Shown here: piece after piece, positions 17,601 through 26,478 of the stretch | Layout: the number at the start of each line of letters is the position of its first letter | Position numbering within the stretch: position 1 is the first letter of the stretch | Source: Flavobacterium sp. | GTDB lineage: Bacteria > Bacteroidota > Bacteroidia > Flavobacteriales > Flavobacteriaceae | Assembly (NCBI RefSeq): GCF_027484705.1 | Contig: NZ_JAIXSL010000022.1 | Coordinates: 1 to 64,000, forward strand | Length of the DNA stretch: 64,000 nt | Direction of reading: 5' to 3' | Translations under genes and position numbers: made by a program | The notes under the pieces: model-generated | The model's database searches: none | The model's input: the letters and a program-made list of their open reading frames with translations, nothing else | What the model was told of the DNA's origin: nothing

Positions 17601-19245
17601 CCACCGGAGGCAATGGGCTCACCAATAAGGTAAAGCTTGAAGTCGCATAACAGGAATTATCGAAAGCACTCTGAACACGAACATAAACAGTCGTATTGTT
17701 CGTAGCGAAAGTAAAATTGTTGGCTATCGGATTCGTACCACTGTTTGCATTGGCTTGTGAAGTGTAATAACTGACCACATATTCCTGGGTAGATTGACTT
17801 CCTAAGACTAAAGTGTTTTGTGGATTCAAATCAAACGCGGCATTGTTGAATGAGGAACCGGAACATTTTGTAATGTTAGGAGCCTGATAAGCCACCGGTG
17901 GCGCTGAAGTCAACAATTGGAATGATTTTACAATATAACAGCTATTGTTGTAGTTTTTGATTCTGACATAAATTGTCGTTCCGGGTGCTGCAGTGTAAGG
18001 CGTCGGTAAAGCACTTGTTCCTGCATTGGCATTGGGTAACGAAGCATAGTAACTCACTTGAGTCAACGGATTCAAACCCGCTTTCACTACTGCAGTATTC
18101 ATTGATAAATCATAAGAATAAGTCGCAGCGCCAGTAGTACAACGGTATAAATTAGTAGGGTCTGGTGTGATGATTTCCGGTAGATATTCCACCGTGATAT
18201 AATCTGTCACCGGCTGACAACCACTCACTGTTTTTTGATAAGTAATGCCATAAACTCCGGGCAAGGTGATGTCTAGATTGGGCCCGTTTTCGCCTGCAAT
18301 TACCGAATTGTTTTTAGTCCAGCTGAAAGTATAATCAGCAGGATTTAAGTTCGAAGTCAACGTGTGATTGGTTCCAAAACATAAAGCAGTATTACTGGCC
18401 ACGGTCATATCTAAGCCTAAGACATCCTGACCAATATTAAAAGTGTCTGATGAAATGAATATCGCCGAATCAGAGCCTTCATCCGAACGGTCCGCAATCA
18501 CCAGTTTGATGTGGTAAGGCGTATTCGGAACGAGTGTTGCCGCTGCGTTCATCAATTTGGTTTGTCCGTTGAAATTAATCGCAGCTGTTGATGCCGCTGA
18601 ACCACCATTATAACTTCCGAAAAACTGTGCATTGGCTGACGGACACGATGAGTTGTAAAGAAAATCTCTAATCGTTACGACTGAAATTGGAATGTTCGTA
18701 CTTGGTACAACCGCCAGATTTTTAGTCACACCGGTCACCGTGTTGGTCAACAGAAAGGCAAAAGCATCAGAAAATTGACATTGGAAATTTCCGTATTCTT
18801 CAGAAGCGAAAAGGAATTCAAAATTGAAGGTTGGCGAAATCGGTGTGAAATCAAATTCCAAAACACTTGCATTCACAGAATTCATTGTGATTCCTGATTG
18901 TAATAAAGTGTGTTCTAGATCGGTGTCTCCCGGCCAGTTTGCCGCGCCATCATTCAATTCTGAAGTATTGGGTCCTGCTCCGTGCGTCACATCTCCGGTG
19001 CTTAGCATCACGCCTGAACGCATCGGGAAATTCGGGTTCGCATTTTGGAAAAAACCAATACCGTTTGAAGAACTGAAATTCGTTCCGGTCTTCCAGGTAA
19101 TGTTTGTTGCGGAAACGCAAGGGGAGTTGATTAATACCGAATTAACCAGTTGTGGTACGGTATAAGCGTTGGTGCTGACTGTAATGGCTTGCGAGAAGCA
19201 CGACACAGTTATAGCCATGGCTATAATGAGTAGTAATTTTTTCAT
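14647..19245 (-). CDS. Giant choice-of-anchor-L protein with nine Ig-like repeats and T9SS type B tail
   Basis: 1532 residues. Signal peptide about 1-19. Residues about 30-270 match the choice-of-anchor L domain (GVMLSTGDV, FEFLFASEEYGNFQC, IRDFLYNSSCPS, LVIADRSDEGSDSAIFI). Linker Ig-like segments (about 290-545) are followed by nine ~71-residue repeats (about 547-1191). Then comes a GFQ-type module sharing YQLDHG with the 1-2400 protein. The C-terminus (FFTPNGDGMNDTWN, YDRYGKI, DYWFTITY) is a type B (CHU_C) T9SS signal. It is predicted to be a large secreted adhesin or gliding-associated surface protein. Paired cysteines in repeats suggest disulphides. Monocistronic. Confidence 0.85.
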   Translation of the reverse strand: MKKLLLIIAMAITVSCFSQAITVSTNAYTVPQLVNSVLINSPCVSATNITWKTGTNFSSSNGIGFFQNANPNFPMRSGVMLSTGDVTHGAGPNTSELNDGAANWPGDTDLEHTLLQSGITMNSVNASVLEFDFTPISPTFNFEFLFASEEYGNFQCQFSDAFAFLLTNTVTGVTKNLAVVPSTNIPISVVTIRDFLYNSSCPSANAQFFGSYNGGSAASTAAINFNGQTKLMNAAATLVPNTPYHIKLVIADRSDEGSDSAIFISSDTFNIGQDVLGLDMTVASNTALCFGTNHTLTSNLNPADYTFSWTKNNSVIAGENGPNLDITLPGVYGITYQKTVSGCQPVTDYITVEYLPEIITPDPTNLYRCTTGAATYSYDLSMNTAVVKAGLNPLTQVSYYASLPNANAGTSALPTPYTAAPGTTIYVRIKNYNNSCYIVKSFQLLTSAPPVAYQAPNITKCSGSSFNNAAFDLNPQNTLVLGSQSTQEYVVSYYTSQANANSGTNPIANNFTFATNNTTVYVRVQSAFDNSCYATSSFTLLVSPLPPVDTLQSTFVCLSYTLPPLTNGNYFTQPNGQGTALFAGDAVTSTATIYIFNQPGGPGGCSNSSNFQVTILDPDSIVPDDSSVCGSYTLQAPPVGGYFTGHTGTGTEILPGTVISATQTINFYYQATEAPFCVIDKDFTITILPTITLGTFNNVFDCTSYTLPALSEGNYYTEPNAGGTLLAAGTVLTTSQTVYVYATTPGNCTAETSFQVIIGIDTPADISQCEPYTLPVLPMGKYYTGPQGTGTEISAGTVINLSQTVYIYVANNNGNNCTDNIHFSIAIAQPIIDVLTDLTACESYTLPVLTSGDYYTGPNATGTQLHAGDAITTTQMIYIFKQSASSATCSNQASFTVTISAKPVIDSRSDIDICNSYVLTDLAVGNYYTGPNGTGTMLPGGTVITTSQLIYIYAVSTVAPYCTNENSFNIHVFSIEADAPANVVTCDRYVLPALTIGNYYKAPNGPHSGEGNLMHAGDVITTSQTVYVYTESGERINCTDENTFTVTINISPVIAPIAHVNAANAYVLPALTVGNYFTGPNGTGTALHAGDSIVSNQTIYVYAETGTVPNCTDEKSFSTTIYNVDEVADVTICESYTLPALTVGGYYTGPLGTGTHLLAGQSVSTSQTIYVYGRAPFDSISYDETSFDVTIVDTPFVNSIPSSMLKTCDSDGTNDGITNFDLTTLNSTVLGTQTGSEFTVTYYTTFNDAVAGTNAVTTTDVKTVYVKVVNTLTTSCFDIKSIQIKVNKIPEPKPQGGIMCYDSRNNIVLSPYIISSGLSPNAYQFKWYNEEGDVVGAASTYQAVLPGVYSVIATDILTGCASEPMPATVTSSEPAIVSYAVTEAFDDNQVITIEASGVGGDYEYQLDHGLFQDSPTFDNVSSGIHTVTVRDKNGCGLTATQALIVNYPKFFTPNGDGMNDTWNIKALQNQAKSEIFIYDRYGKIMTQIKPDGNGWDGTFSGQTMPSDDYWFTITYVEDNVEKEFKSHFAMKR
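15670..17605 (-). repeat. Nine ~71-residue Ig-like coding repeats
   Basis: Units share C.SYTLPALTxGNYYTGP, GTGTxLxAG, TTSQTIYVY and CTDExSFTVTI. Copies are diverged in DNA, so this is an older array than the near-identical one at 1-1680. Confidence 0.85.
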
Positions 19246-19503
19246 AGTAGATTTGGGGTTTACTATTTAAACTATATTTATTTTGACACTTCAAAGATTT
19301 GTCATTATATCGGTAAAACGCAAATAAAATCGACGAAATGCATATTTTTGATTTTATTTGATATAAAATACTTACAAATAAGAATAATAATTGTTTCGAA
19401 ATTGTGAGATTTAAGTTTTACAACTTTGTGTTTGGAAGCATACCGATGGTTTTTCAGCAATCCCGAATGTATATTTCCATTTTATAATTGCCAGAGTTAT
19501 CCT

Positions 19504-19511
19504 TATCTTTG
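19504..19511 (+). promoter_or_regulatory. TAnnTTTG -7 box for argS
   Basis: TATCTTTG lies 21 nt upstream of the argS ATG. A TTG lies only 13 nt upstream of it, which is too close for the usual spacing. Confidence 0.45.
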
Positions 19512-19532
19512 GCAGCTCAAACAATATAGATC

Positions 19533-21311
19533 ATGTCCATTGCAACGCTTCTTACACTTCCTATCCAAAAAGCCATCACAGTACTTTTCGACGTAACGGT
19601 CGATAAAACCGAATTTCAGGCCACCAGAAAAGAATTCGAAGGCGATATCACATTGGTCTTGTTTCCGTTATTGAAACTCATCAAAAGCAATCCCGCTGAA
19701 ATTGGGAACAAGCTTGGTAACTTTCTTGTTGAAAATATTGAGGAAGTTAAAGGGTTCAACGTTGTTTCCGGGTTTTTGAATATTGTAATTGCAGACGCTT
19801 ACTACACTACATTTTTCAATACGATAAAAAAGGATTCTCAATTTGGTTTCGTTTCTTCCAATCCAAATGAAAAAGCGGTAATGGTAGAGTATTCTTCGCC
19901 CAACACCAACAAACCCTTGCATTTGGGCCACGTCCGTAATAATCTTTTAGGCTATTCCGTAGCTGAAATCTGCAAAGCCGCCGGTAAGAAAGTTTATAAA
20001 GTACAAATCATCAACGACCGCGGTATTCATATCTGCAAGTCTATGCTGGCCTGGCAAAAGTTCGGCAACGGAGAAACGCCACAAAGCTCTGGCCTCAAAG
20101 GTGACAAGCTCGTCGGGAAATACTATGTTGCCTTCGATAAGGCTTACAAAGAAGAAATCAATCAGCTGATCACACAAGGTAAAACTGAAGATGAAGCGAA
20201 GAAAGAAGCACCAATGATTCAGGAAGCGCAACAAATGCTATTAGATTGGGAAGCCGGAAAACCTGAAGTTGTGGCACTTTGGAAAACCATGAACCAATGG
20301 GTTTATGACGGTTTTGCGCAGACATACCAAAACCTAGGAGTTGATTTTGATGCTTATTATTATGAAAGCAATACTTACCTTTTAGGGAAAGAAGTCGTTC
20401 AAATCGGCCTCGACAAAGGCGTGTTCGAAAAAGATCCCGATGGTTCCGTCTGGATTGATCTCACCGCAGAAGGTTTGGATCGTAAGATTGTATTGCGTTC
20501 CGATGGCACGGCGGTTTACATGACACAGGATATCGGCACGGCAATTCAGCGTGTAAAAGATTTCCCGGATGTAGGCGGCATGGTTTACACCGTTGGTAAC
20601 GAACAGGATTATCATTTCAAAGTGTTGTTTTTGATTCTTAAAAAATTAGGTTTTGATTGGTCAGAAAACTTATTCCATTTGTCTTATGGCATGGTCGATT
20701 TGCCTTCTGGAAAAATGAAATCGCGCGAAGGAACGGTAGTCGATGCCGATGATTTGATGGAAGATATGACCCAAACCGCCAAAGAACTTGCTGAAGCATT
20801 AGGCAAACTCGAAGGCTATTCTGATGCTGAAAAGAACCAATTATACCAAATGATTGGCTTAGGCGCGTTGAAATATTACATTCTGAAAGTCGATCCTAAA
20901 AAACGCATTTTGTTCAATCCTGAAGAATCAGTAGATTTTGCGGGAAATACCGGCCCGTTCATTCAATATACTTTTGCCAGAATCCAATCGATCTTGCGCA
21001 AAGCCGAATTTGATATTGAAACTCCGTCGACTCTATCAGAACTTCATCCTAAAGAAAAAGAACTCCTCAAGCAGCTCGAACTTTACCCGGAAGTCATTCA
21101 GAACGCCGCACAAAACCATAGCCCGGCTTTGATTGCGAATTATACTTACGATTTGGTGAAGGAATACAATTCGTTCTATCAGACGGTTTCGATTCTTGGT
21201 GAAGAAGACCTTCAGAAAAAAACGTTCCGCGTACAATTGTCCAAAAAAGTAGGGGAAACCATTAAATCCTCATTCGGTTTGTTGGGCATCGAGGTTCCGC
21301 AAAGGATGTAA
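19533..21311 (+). CDS. argS: Arginine--tRNA ligase
   Basis: Class I aminoacyl-tRNA synthetase of 592 residues. It has an N-terminal additional domain, the HIGH motif as HLGH (130-133, after VEYSSPNTNKPLH), the KMSK-like motif GKMKS (about 391-395) and the C-terminal DALR anticodon-binding domain (FARIQSILRK, NYTYDLVKEYNSFYQ). It charges tRNA-Arg in the cytosol. Its stop codon is directly adjacent, with zero bases between, to the stop codon of the convergent receptor gene, and no terminator is visible at the junction. Confidence 0.97.
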   Translation: MSIATLLTLPIQKAITVLFDVTVDKTEFQATRKEFEGDITLVLFPLLKLIKSNPAEIGNKLGNFLVENIEEVKGFNVVSGFLNIVIADAYYTTFFNTIKKDSQFGFVSSNPNEKAVMVEYSSPNTNKPLHLGHVRNNLLGYSVAEICKAAGKKVYKVQIINDRGIHICKSMLAWQKFGNGETPQSSGLKGDKLVGKYYVAFDKAYKEEINQLITQGKTEDEAKKEAPMIQEAQQMLLDWEAGKPEVVALWKTMNQWVYDGFAQTYQNLGVDFDAYYYESNTYLLGKEVVQIGLDKGVFEKDPDGSVWIDLTAEGLDRKIVLRSDGTAVYMTQDIGTAIQRVKDFPDVGGMVYTVGNEQDYHFKVLFLILKKLGFDWSENLFHLSYGMVDLPSGKMKSREGTVVDADDLMEDMTQTAKELAEALGKLEGYSDAEKNQLYQMIGLGALKYYILKVDPKKRILFNPEESVDFAGNTGPFIQYTFARIQSILRKAEFDIETPSTLSELHPKEKELLKQLELYPEVIQNAAQNHSPALIANYTYDLVKEYNSFYQTVSILGEEDLQKKTFRVQLSKKVGETIKSSFGLLGIEVPQRM

Positions 21312-23846
21312 TTAAAAACTCAGCTTTACATTAAGATTCGGGGTGCGTTGCAAAGAATAAATGTTGACACTTTCGATACCGGTCTGATCGGCATTCACTC
21401 TGTAATAGCGGTGAATGGTGTTTCTTTTGTCAAGCACATTCAAAACCGAAACACTCGTCTGCAATTTCATTTTTTCACCCAGTTTCCAATCTTTTGAAGC
21501 CGAAAAATTCAATTGGAAATAATCCGGCAAATGAAACGTATTCGGCTCATTATAATCGATGGTCGGTTTGGAAGGATTGTCAAAATTGATGGTCGTACTC
21601 GCCGGTTCCGTAATGGGTTTTCCGGTATGCCATTTTCCGCCCAAAGCCATTTTAAACGATTTCCAGTCGTAAATTAAGGCCGCGGAAAGCACATGTGACA
21701 ATTCAAAATTGTTAGGAAAATCAAGTGCGTTCAACGTTTTAAAGGAATACTTGTTGTCATTATAACTGTAGCTGATCCAGGCGTAAGCTTTCCTGAAATT
21801 GCGTTGTAGCAATACTTCTGTACCGATGACATCATAATTTCCGACTTCTTTCGAAAATTCGTATTGGTTCTGAAAACCCTGACTGCTGCTGGTAATTCCG
21901 GTTACTCTTTTATAAAAGTTATCCCAAGTCATGAGCCATTTCGCATTTTTATAAGCCAAACCAACGCTAAACTGATTGCTTTTCTGAATCGGGATGCTGG
22001 TGTCATTCGCTAAAGTCCAACGCCTTCTTTCAATTCCCAAATAATCTTGTTGAAGGTCGATGGTTTGCGATAAAGTCTGGCTTTTTTGCTCCCCGAGAAT
22101 CTCGATGCTCAAAGGATTTGTAAGGTTACGGTGAAACTGGATTCGCAGTTCGGGAAGGAATTTTTCGAATCTTTCAAAATAGTTGCATCGGCTTCCTACG
22201 GACAGAAGCGTCTTAGCATCTGTGGATTGATATTGCACTTCCGCGATGCCGACATGGCTGACGCTGACTTCTTTGATATTTCTCGAAAACGCGGGTGTGT
22301 TGATTTCGTCATTACTGCTGACGCCAATTTCATCCGCCTGATAACCGATGTTCAGCGTGATATGATCCGAAAGTTGGGTCGTATTTTTCAATTGGAATTC
22401 AAAATCGAGCACGGCATTACTTTGATTGAAAACCTGATTGGTCTGAATCGATTGCCGGTTGGCATCCAAATTATAATACGAACCTGAGGCGCTGATCTGA
22501 GTAGTGTTTTTCGAGTTCCAAACGGTTTTCCATCGCAAAGCGCCGCCGATGTTTTGTTGGCTCAGAAAGCTGGTTTTTTCGGTAGTATTTCTAGTTTGAT
22601 CGATGTTGAGGTTGTTGCGGATAGTGATAGCGTCAATGGTCAGTTCGTGTTTTTTGCCAATTTTTTGCTGGTATTGCAGCGTCATATCGTAGAAATAGAA
22701 TCTCTCTTGGCTATCAATAGGGCTGATGGCGTTGGTTTCCAAATCGGTCACTACGGTATTCTGGAAAATCCGGTTGCTGTAATTTTTATAGGTTGGCGAG
22801 GAAAAAAAATCAGTTAACGAGCGGCGCCCGGACACTTCAATGCTGGCTTTGGGTGAGATTTTGAATTTCGAATAAAACTCCGCGCTGATCAAATTGGAAC
22901 TGATACTGGCCTGAGTTTCTTCGATGGTTTTGGCATGCGTCGAAATATCCACCACACTCGAAACACTTTCCCCAAAGAAAGAAGAACTTCCATTCTTATA
23001 AATCGTGATGGTATGCGCCAGAGAAGGATTGAAAGCCGAAATTAACCCAAAAAAATGACCCGTCTGAAACATCCGGATGCCATTCCACAGAAATAAATTC
23101 TGATCGTGTGTGCCGCCGCGGACGTTGAGGTTTGAGATGGTTTCGTTGGCGCTGTAAATTCCGGGAATCTGTTGCAAGGTCTGCAACACGTCGGGTTCTA
23201 TGAGTCCGGGAAGGATACCGAATTTTTTGGGTTTGACTTCAATGGTTCCGTTCTTTTTTTTGCTGATTCCGGCCGTCAGATACTGTCGCGTTATGACTTC
23301 GGTCAGTTCCTGTTGAAACGGGATTAAGATAATCTGAGGGCAATCACTGACATATAAATCCCGGGCGTCAATTTTTTTGGGTTGATAGCTTTGATGCCTG
23401 AATTCGATGGCGTTGGGTGATACGATGGGCAATTCGAAATAACCATGTTCATTGGTGGCGGTCATGGTGTTGGTGCCTTGAATGTATACACTCGCGTTTT
23501 CAACCGGCATTTTGGTTTCGGCATCGATAAGATATCCGCACAAAGGCTTGTCTACTTTATGATCGTTGGAAATCGTATAGTATTTTTTGTCAATGACTGA
23601 GAACTTCAGCTTGGTAAGTTTGCGGAGGTAGTTGATTTTGGCCTCAAGTTTCAATCCTTCAGGTGGCGGAACGATGATGAAAATTACAATCTCGTCTTCT
23701 ATAAAATTGAATTTCACCTCATGCTCAGCGCTGATTTGTTCTAAAACTTGTTTCAAAGGAATGGCTGCTTTTTCATTCTGAGCTATCGCAAAAGTCTGAA
23801 AAAGGAAGTTTAAAAGAAGAATATAAAAGCCACTACTTTTCGCCAT
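21312..23846 (-). CDS. TonB-dependent receptor with N-terminal signalling (STN-like) domain
   Basis: 844 residues from the ATG at 23846; upstream TTG codons in frame lie inside fecR and are not preferred. Signal peptide about 1-23. Then an STN-like segment (PLKQVLEQISAEHEVKFNF, about 28-85), which in FecA-type receptors contacts FecR. Next a carboxypeptidase-regulatory-like domain (CGYLIDAETKMPVENASVYIQGT), a plug (LQQIPGIYSANETISNLNVRGG) and a beta-barrel ending ...NLNVKLSF. It overlaps fecR by 14 bp, so they are translationally coupled. The substrate is unknown: there is no SusD partner. Likely both importer and signal transducer. Confidence 0.88.
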   Translation of the reverse strand: MAKSSGFYILLLNFLFQTFAIAQNEKAAIPLKQVLEQISAEHEVKFNFIEDEIVIFIIVPPPEGLKLEAKINYLRKLTKLKFSVIDKKYYTISNDHKVDKPLCGYLIDAETKMPVENASVYIQGTNTMTATNEHGYFELPIVSPNAIEFRHQSYQPKKIDARDLYVSDCPQIILIPFQQELTEVITRQYLTAGISKKKNGTIEVKPKKFGILPGLIEPDVLQTLQQIPGIYSANETISNLNVRGGTHDQNLFLWNGIRMFQTGHFFGLISAFNPSLAHTITIYKNGSSSFFGESVSSVVDISTHAKTIEETQASISSNLISAEFYSKFKISPKASIEVSGRRSLTDFFSSPTYKNYSNRIFQNTVVTDLETNAISPIDSQERFYFYDMTLQYQQKIGKKHELTIDAITIRNNLNIDQTRNTTEKTSFLSQQNIGGALRWKTVWNSKNTTQISASGSYYNLDANRQSIQTNQVFNQSNAVLDFEFQLKNTTQLSDHITLNIGYQADEIGVSSNDEINTPAFSRNIKEVSVSHVGIAEVQYQSTDAKTLLSVGSRCNYFERFEKFLPELRIQFHRNLTNPLSIEILGEQKSQTLSQTIDLQQDYLGIERRRWTLANDTSIPIQKSNQFSVGLAYKNAKWLMTWDNFYKRVTGITSSSQGFQNQYEFSKEVGNYDVIGTEVLLQRNFRKAYAWISYSYNDNKYSFKTLNALDFPNNFELSHVLSAALIYDWKSFKMALGGKWHTGKPITEPASTTINFDNPSKPTIDYNEPNTFHLPDYFQLNFSASKDWKLGEKMKLQTSVSVLNVLDKRNTIHRYYRVNADQTGIESVNIYSLQRTPNLNVKLSF

Positions 23847-24747
23847 CAACAAGTTCCAGCATAATTTTATGATCCGATTCCTTTTTGCTTTTCAGATGAT
23901 AGGTTGAGGATAGGATTTGCAAGGCTGCATCCAGATTATCCGAAGGAAGTGCGCCGGTAAATAGCTGTGCATCGGTGTTGTCTTTGTGTTCGATGGTGCA
24001 ATCAAACTGGCGTTCGAGTTCTTCTAAAATGGTGCTCAGTTTTTCATTGACAAAGGCCAATTCTCCCGAAGTCCATTCTGGTTTGGTGACCGTTGTGTTC
24101 GGAATTTCGAGCATCACGCCGTTTTCAAAAGCGACTCTTTTTCCTCGGGTAATAATCACTTGTTGGTTTTGATAATTGACCTTCACGCGGCCTTCATAAC
24201 AAGTCACATCGAAGCGGTTTTTTCTCGCTTTGACGTTGAATTGCGTTCCTAAAACCGTTACTTTTCCGAGATTCGTATTGACTTCAAATTTTTTACCATG
24301 TGCTACCCGGAAATAAGCTTCGCCGGAAAGTTGGAGCTCGCGGTATTTGTCCCAACTCCATTTGCTGTAATTGATTTCCGAACCGGCATTCAGCACAATG
24401 CTGGAGTTGTCAGGCAAGTTAAAAGCAGTCTGTTGTCCGTTATCAGCAGTTTCTGTGATGGCAATATTGGTTTTATAGAAAAACGTCAGGCCAAGAAACA
24501 GCACAAAAACCGCTGCGATTTTAAACCACAAGGTTTGGTGCAGTGAAATTACTTTTGGGGCTTTCTTATTTTGAGACATGATGTGCCCATACATTTTGTT
24601 TTCGTCAAAAGCAGGTGCCTCCAATTCACTGGTGTATAGGGCAATTTTATGGTAGGTTTCGTACTGCGGAGTTTTCTGAAAAGCTTCCAATTCAGCCTTT
24701 GACATTGCTCCGGCCAACCATTTCGCTAATTCGTAATTTTCTTCCAT
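23833..24747 (-). CDS. FecR-family anti-sigma/sigma regulator
   Basis: 304 residues. N-terminal cytoplasmic part (1-70), one membrane segment (about 73-91) and a periplasmic FecR domain (FNLPDNSSIVLNAGSEINY, LSGEAYFRVAHG, VLGTQFNVKA, CYEGRVKVNY), then a C-terminal STN-like DUF4974 segment (LAFVNEKLSTILEELERQF). It relays the state of the adjacent TonB receptor across the inner membrane to the ECF sigma factor. It lies 43 bp after the sigma gene, with a sigma-type promoter motif in that gap, and overlaps the receptor gene. Confidence 0.92.
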   Translation of the reverse strand: MEENYELAKWLAGAMSKAELEAFQKTPQYETYHKIALYTSELEAPAFDENKMYGHIMSQNKKAPKVISLHQTLWFKIAAVFVLFLGLTFFYKTNIAITETADNGQQTAFNLPDNSSIVLNAGSEINYSKWSWDKYRELQLSGEAYFRVAHGKKFEVNTNLGKVTVLGTQFNVKARKNRFDVTCYEGRVKVNYQNQQVIITRGKRVAFENGVMLEIPNTTVTKPEWTSGELAFVNEKLSTILEELERQFDCTIEHKDNTDAQLFTGALPSDNLDAALQILSSTYHLKSKKESDHKIMLELVDGEK

Positions 24748-24765
24748 CTTTTCTGGTATTTGTTG

Positions 24766-24794
24766 TAAAACAGATTAAAGTATTAAAACCCTAC
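24766..24794 (-). promoter_or_regulatory. Putative ECF promoter a (fecR-receptor)
   Basis: Minus strand: GTAGGG (24794-24789), 15 nt, CTGTTTTA (24773-24766), 18 nt before the fecR ATG. The stop codon of the sigma gene (TAG) is part of the GTAGGG box. The same two boxes with identical spacing occur at 25363-25391 and 30926-30954. Confidence 0.7.
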
Positions 24795-25312
24795 TTGAAT
24801 TGTTCAATATTGGCACGCAAGGAAAGCAAAGCCCCGTGAATCCTTTTCTCTACCGCTTTTACGCTGATGTTGAGCATAACGGCAATCTCGGCGTATTTTT
24901 TTCCTTCGATACGGTTCAGTAAAAAGGCGGTGCGTTGGGCTTCCGTAAGATCGGCAATGGCTTTCTCCAGTTTGGTTTTGAATTGGTCTTCTTCGAGGAG
25001 AAATTCCGGGTTCAGATTGGTCCGGTCATTCAAAGCATTATTTTTAGAATAATTGAGCACCACTTTCTGATGTGCAATCTGATTCAAAGTAGCATTGTTG
25101 GCTACCGTATACAAAAATGATTTGGCTTTTTCGGGCGGAACATCGGAGCAGTTTTCCCACAATTTTATAAAGGCGTCCTGCGTGATATCATTGGATTGTT
25201 CTTCATTCCCAAATTTGAAATACAGATAATTCCGCAATGATTTTACATTAGATTTAAAAAAAGCGGAAAATATAATTTCGTCACAAATACCTTTTGAATG
25301 GGAATTGTTCAT
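24791..25312 (-). CDS. ECF RNA polymerase sigma-70 factor (FecI-like)
   Basis: 173 residues. Region 2 (about 20-85) has FKSNVKSLRNYLYFKFGNEE, DITQDAFIKLWEN and a KAKSFLYTVANNATLNQIAHQK segment. Region 4 (about 110-165) has LTEAQRTAFLLNRIEGKKYAEIA then AEIAVMLNISVKAVEKRIHGA as helix-turn-helix. It is the first gene of a sigma - fecR - receptor cassette, the standard FecIRA-type cell-surface signalling order in Bacteroidota. It should recruit RNA polymerase to the GTAGGG-N15-YTGTTTYA sites found nearby. No such site lies in front of the sigma gene itself, so simple autoregulation is not indicated. An ATCGA-TT-TCGAT palindrome (25322-25333) sits 9 nt before its start. Confidence 0.93.
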   Translation of the reverse strand: MNNSHSKGICDEIIFSAFFKSNVKSLRNYLYFKFGNEEQSNDITQDAFIKLWENCSDVPPEKAKSFLYTVANNATLNQIAHQKVVLNYSKNNALNDRTNLNPEFLLEEDQFKTKLEKAIADLTEAQRTAFLLNRIEGKKYAEIAVMLNISVKAVEKRIHGALLSLRANIEQFK

Positions 25313-25362
25313 AATAATTTAATCGATTTCGATGAGTGAAAATAGAAAAAAAAATGTTGGAA

Positions 25363-25391
25363 GTAGGGTTTTTTTATTGAAATTTGTTTTA
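25363..25391 (+). promoter_or_regulatory. Putative ECF promoter b (lipoprotein pair)
   Basis: Plus strand: GTAGGG (25363-25368), 15 nt, TTGTTTTA (25384-25391), 25 nt before the ATG at 25417. It matches the sites before fecR and the ankyrin operon. Confidence 0.7.
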
Positions 25392-25416
25392 ATCTTGTCA
25401 ACACAGTCCGCAAAAC

Positions 25417-26442
25417 ATGAAAAATTATACTTCATTCCTCATAGCTTTCCTTTTTCTGGGGTTTTTTTCCTGCCAAAAGGAGGAAACTACGGAGACCGTA
25501 GCTGCTGAAAGTTTAACCAAAACCTCTGCATTGTCTAGTTTGGTTTCCAGAGTGGCGCAATATCCTACAACCAAAGATAATATTCTTGACGGCACAGATT
25601 GTTTTGCCGTACTTTTGCCAGTGACTGTTACGGTTAACGGCATTACCCTCACGGTCAGTTCGGATGACAATTGCGAGAATGTTCAGAGTATCATCAACGC
25701 GCATTCTGATGATGATGATGTGATACATTTCACATTCCCGATCCGAATAAAATATAAAAACTTTCAGGAAGTGCAGGTCAACAGCCAGCAGCAATACGAA
25801 AGTATTTTGGCCAGTTGTCCGCCCAACAGTGTTTTTCGCGAAATAGAATGTATTGATTTTAGCTTCCCAATAGTCATCAATGCTTACAATACCGTCACAC
25901 AAACGCCAACAACGATTACGGTTTCGAATAATATGCAGCTGTATAATTTTATCGACGGCCTGACTTCGAATGAAATTTATACCATTGTCTATCCGTTGTC
26001 GATGACCAAATCCGGAGGGCAAGTCGTAGTGTTCAATTCGAATGCGGCATTGCAGGCTGGAATAGAAAATTCGATTGATGATTGCCAACAGACAGGACCA
26101 ACCCCTTCCGCTTTGTCGGTAGTTTTGGCTAATGGAACCTGGTTTGTTTCAAGTTACATCGATGAAAATCATGACGAAACCTATAAGTTCAACGGATATA
26201 ATTTTACGTTTTCATCGAACGGAGCCGTTGTAGCAGTCAAAAACACCACCACCGTTAACGGAACATGGAGTAGTTATATGGACGACGGTCAATCAAAGCT
26301 GGATATGAATTTTACTGGCGATTCGTTAGAAGACCTCAGTGACGATTGGCGTGTGATTGAGTATACCGATACGCTGGTTAAACTTCGTCATGAAAGTGGC
26401 GGCAATGGGGAAACCCATTACTTAAGTTTCAGCAGAAATTAA
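25417..26442 (+). CDS. Lipoprotein of unknown function with lipocalin-like C-terminal domain
   Basis: 341 residues. Lipoprotein signal with Cys19 (FFSC). Residues about 60-225 hold two similar beta-rich units (DCFAVLLPVTVTVNGITLTV, then IDFSFPIVINAY and IYTIVYPLSMTKSG), perhaps an internal duplication. Residues about 240-341 (NGTWFVSSYIDEN ... NFTFSSNGAVVAV ... DLSDDWRVIEYTDTLVKLRH) are clearly related to the next gene product. Divergent from the sigma gene, behind a candidate ECF promoter, so it probably belongs to the same regulon. Envelope-anchored; function not recognised. Confidence 0.7.
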   Translation: MKNYTSFLIAFLFLGFFSCQKEETTETVAAESLTKTSALSSLVSRVAQYPTTKDNILDGTDCFAVLLPVTVTVNGITLTVSSDDNCENVQSIINAHSDDDDVIHFTFPIRIKYKNFQEVQVNSQQQYESILASCPPNSVFREIECIDFSFPIVINAYNTVTQTPTTITVSNNMQLYNFIDGLTSNEIYTIVYPLSMTKSGGQVVVFNSNAALQAGIENSIDDCQQTGPTPSALSVVLANGTWFVSSYIDENHDETYKFNGYNFTFSSNGAVVAVKNTTTVNGTWSSYMDDGQSKLDMNFTGDSLEDLSDDWRVIEYTDTLVKLRHESGGNGETHYLSFSRN

Positions 26443-26478
26443 AAAATAAAGCATTCTGATTTACGTAAATACTATATT

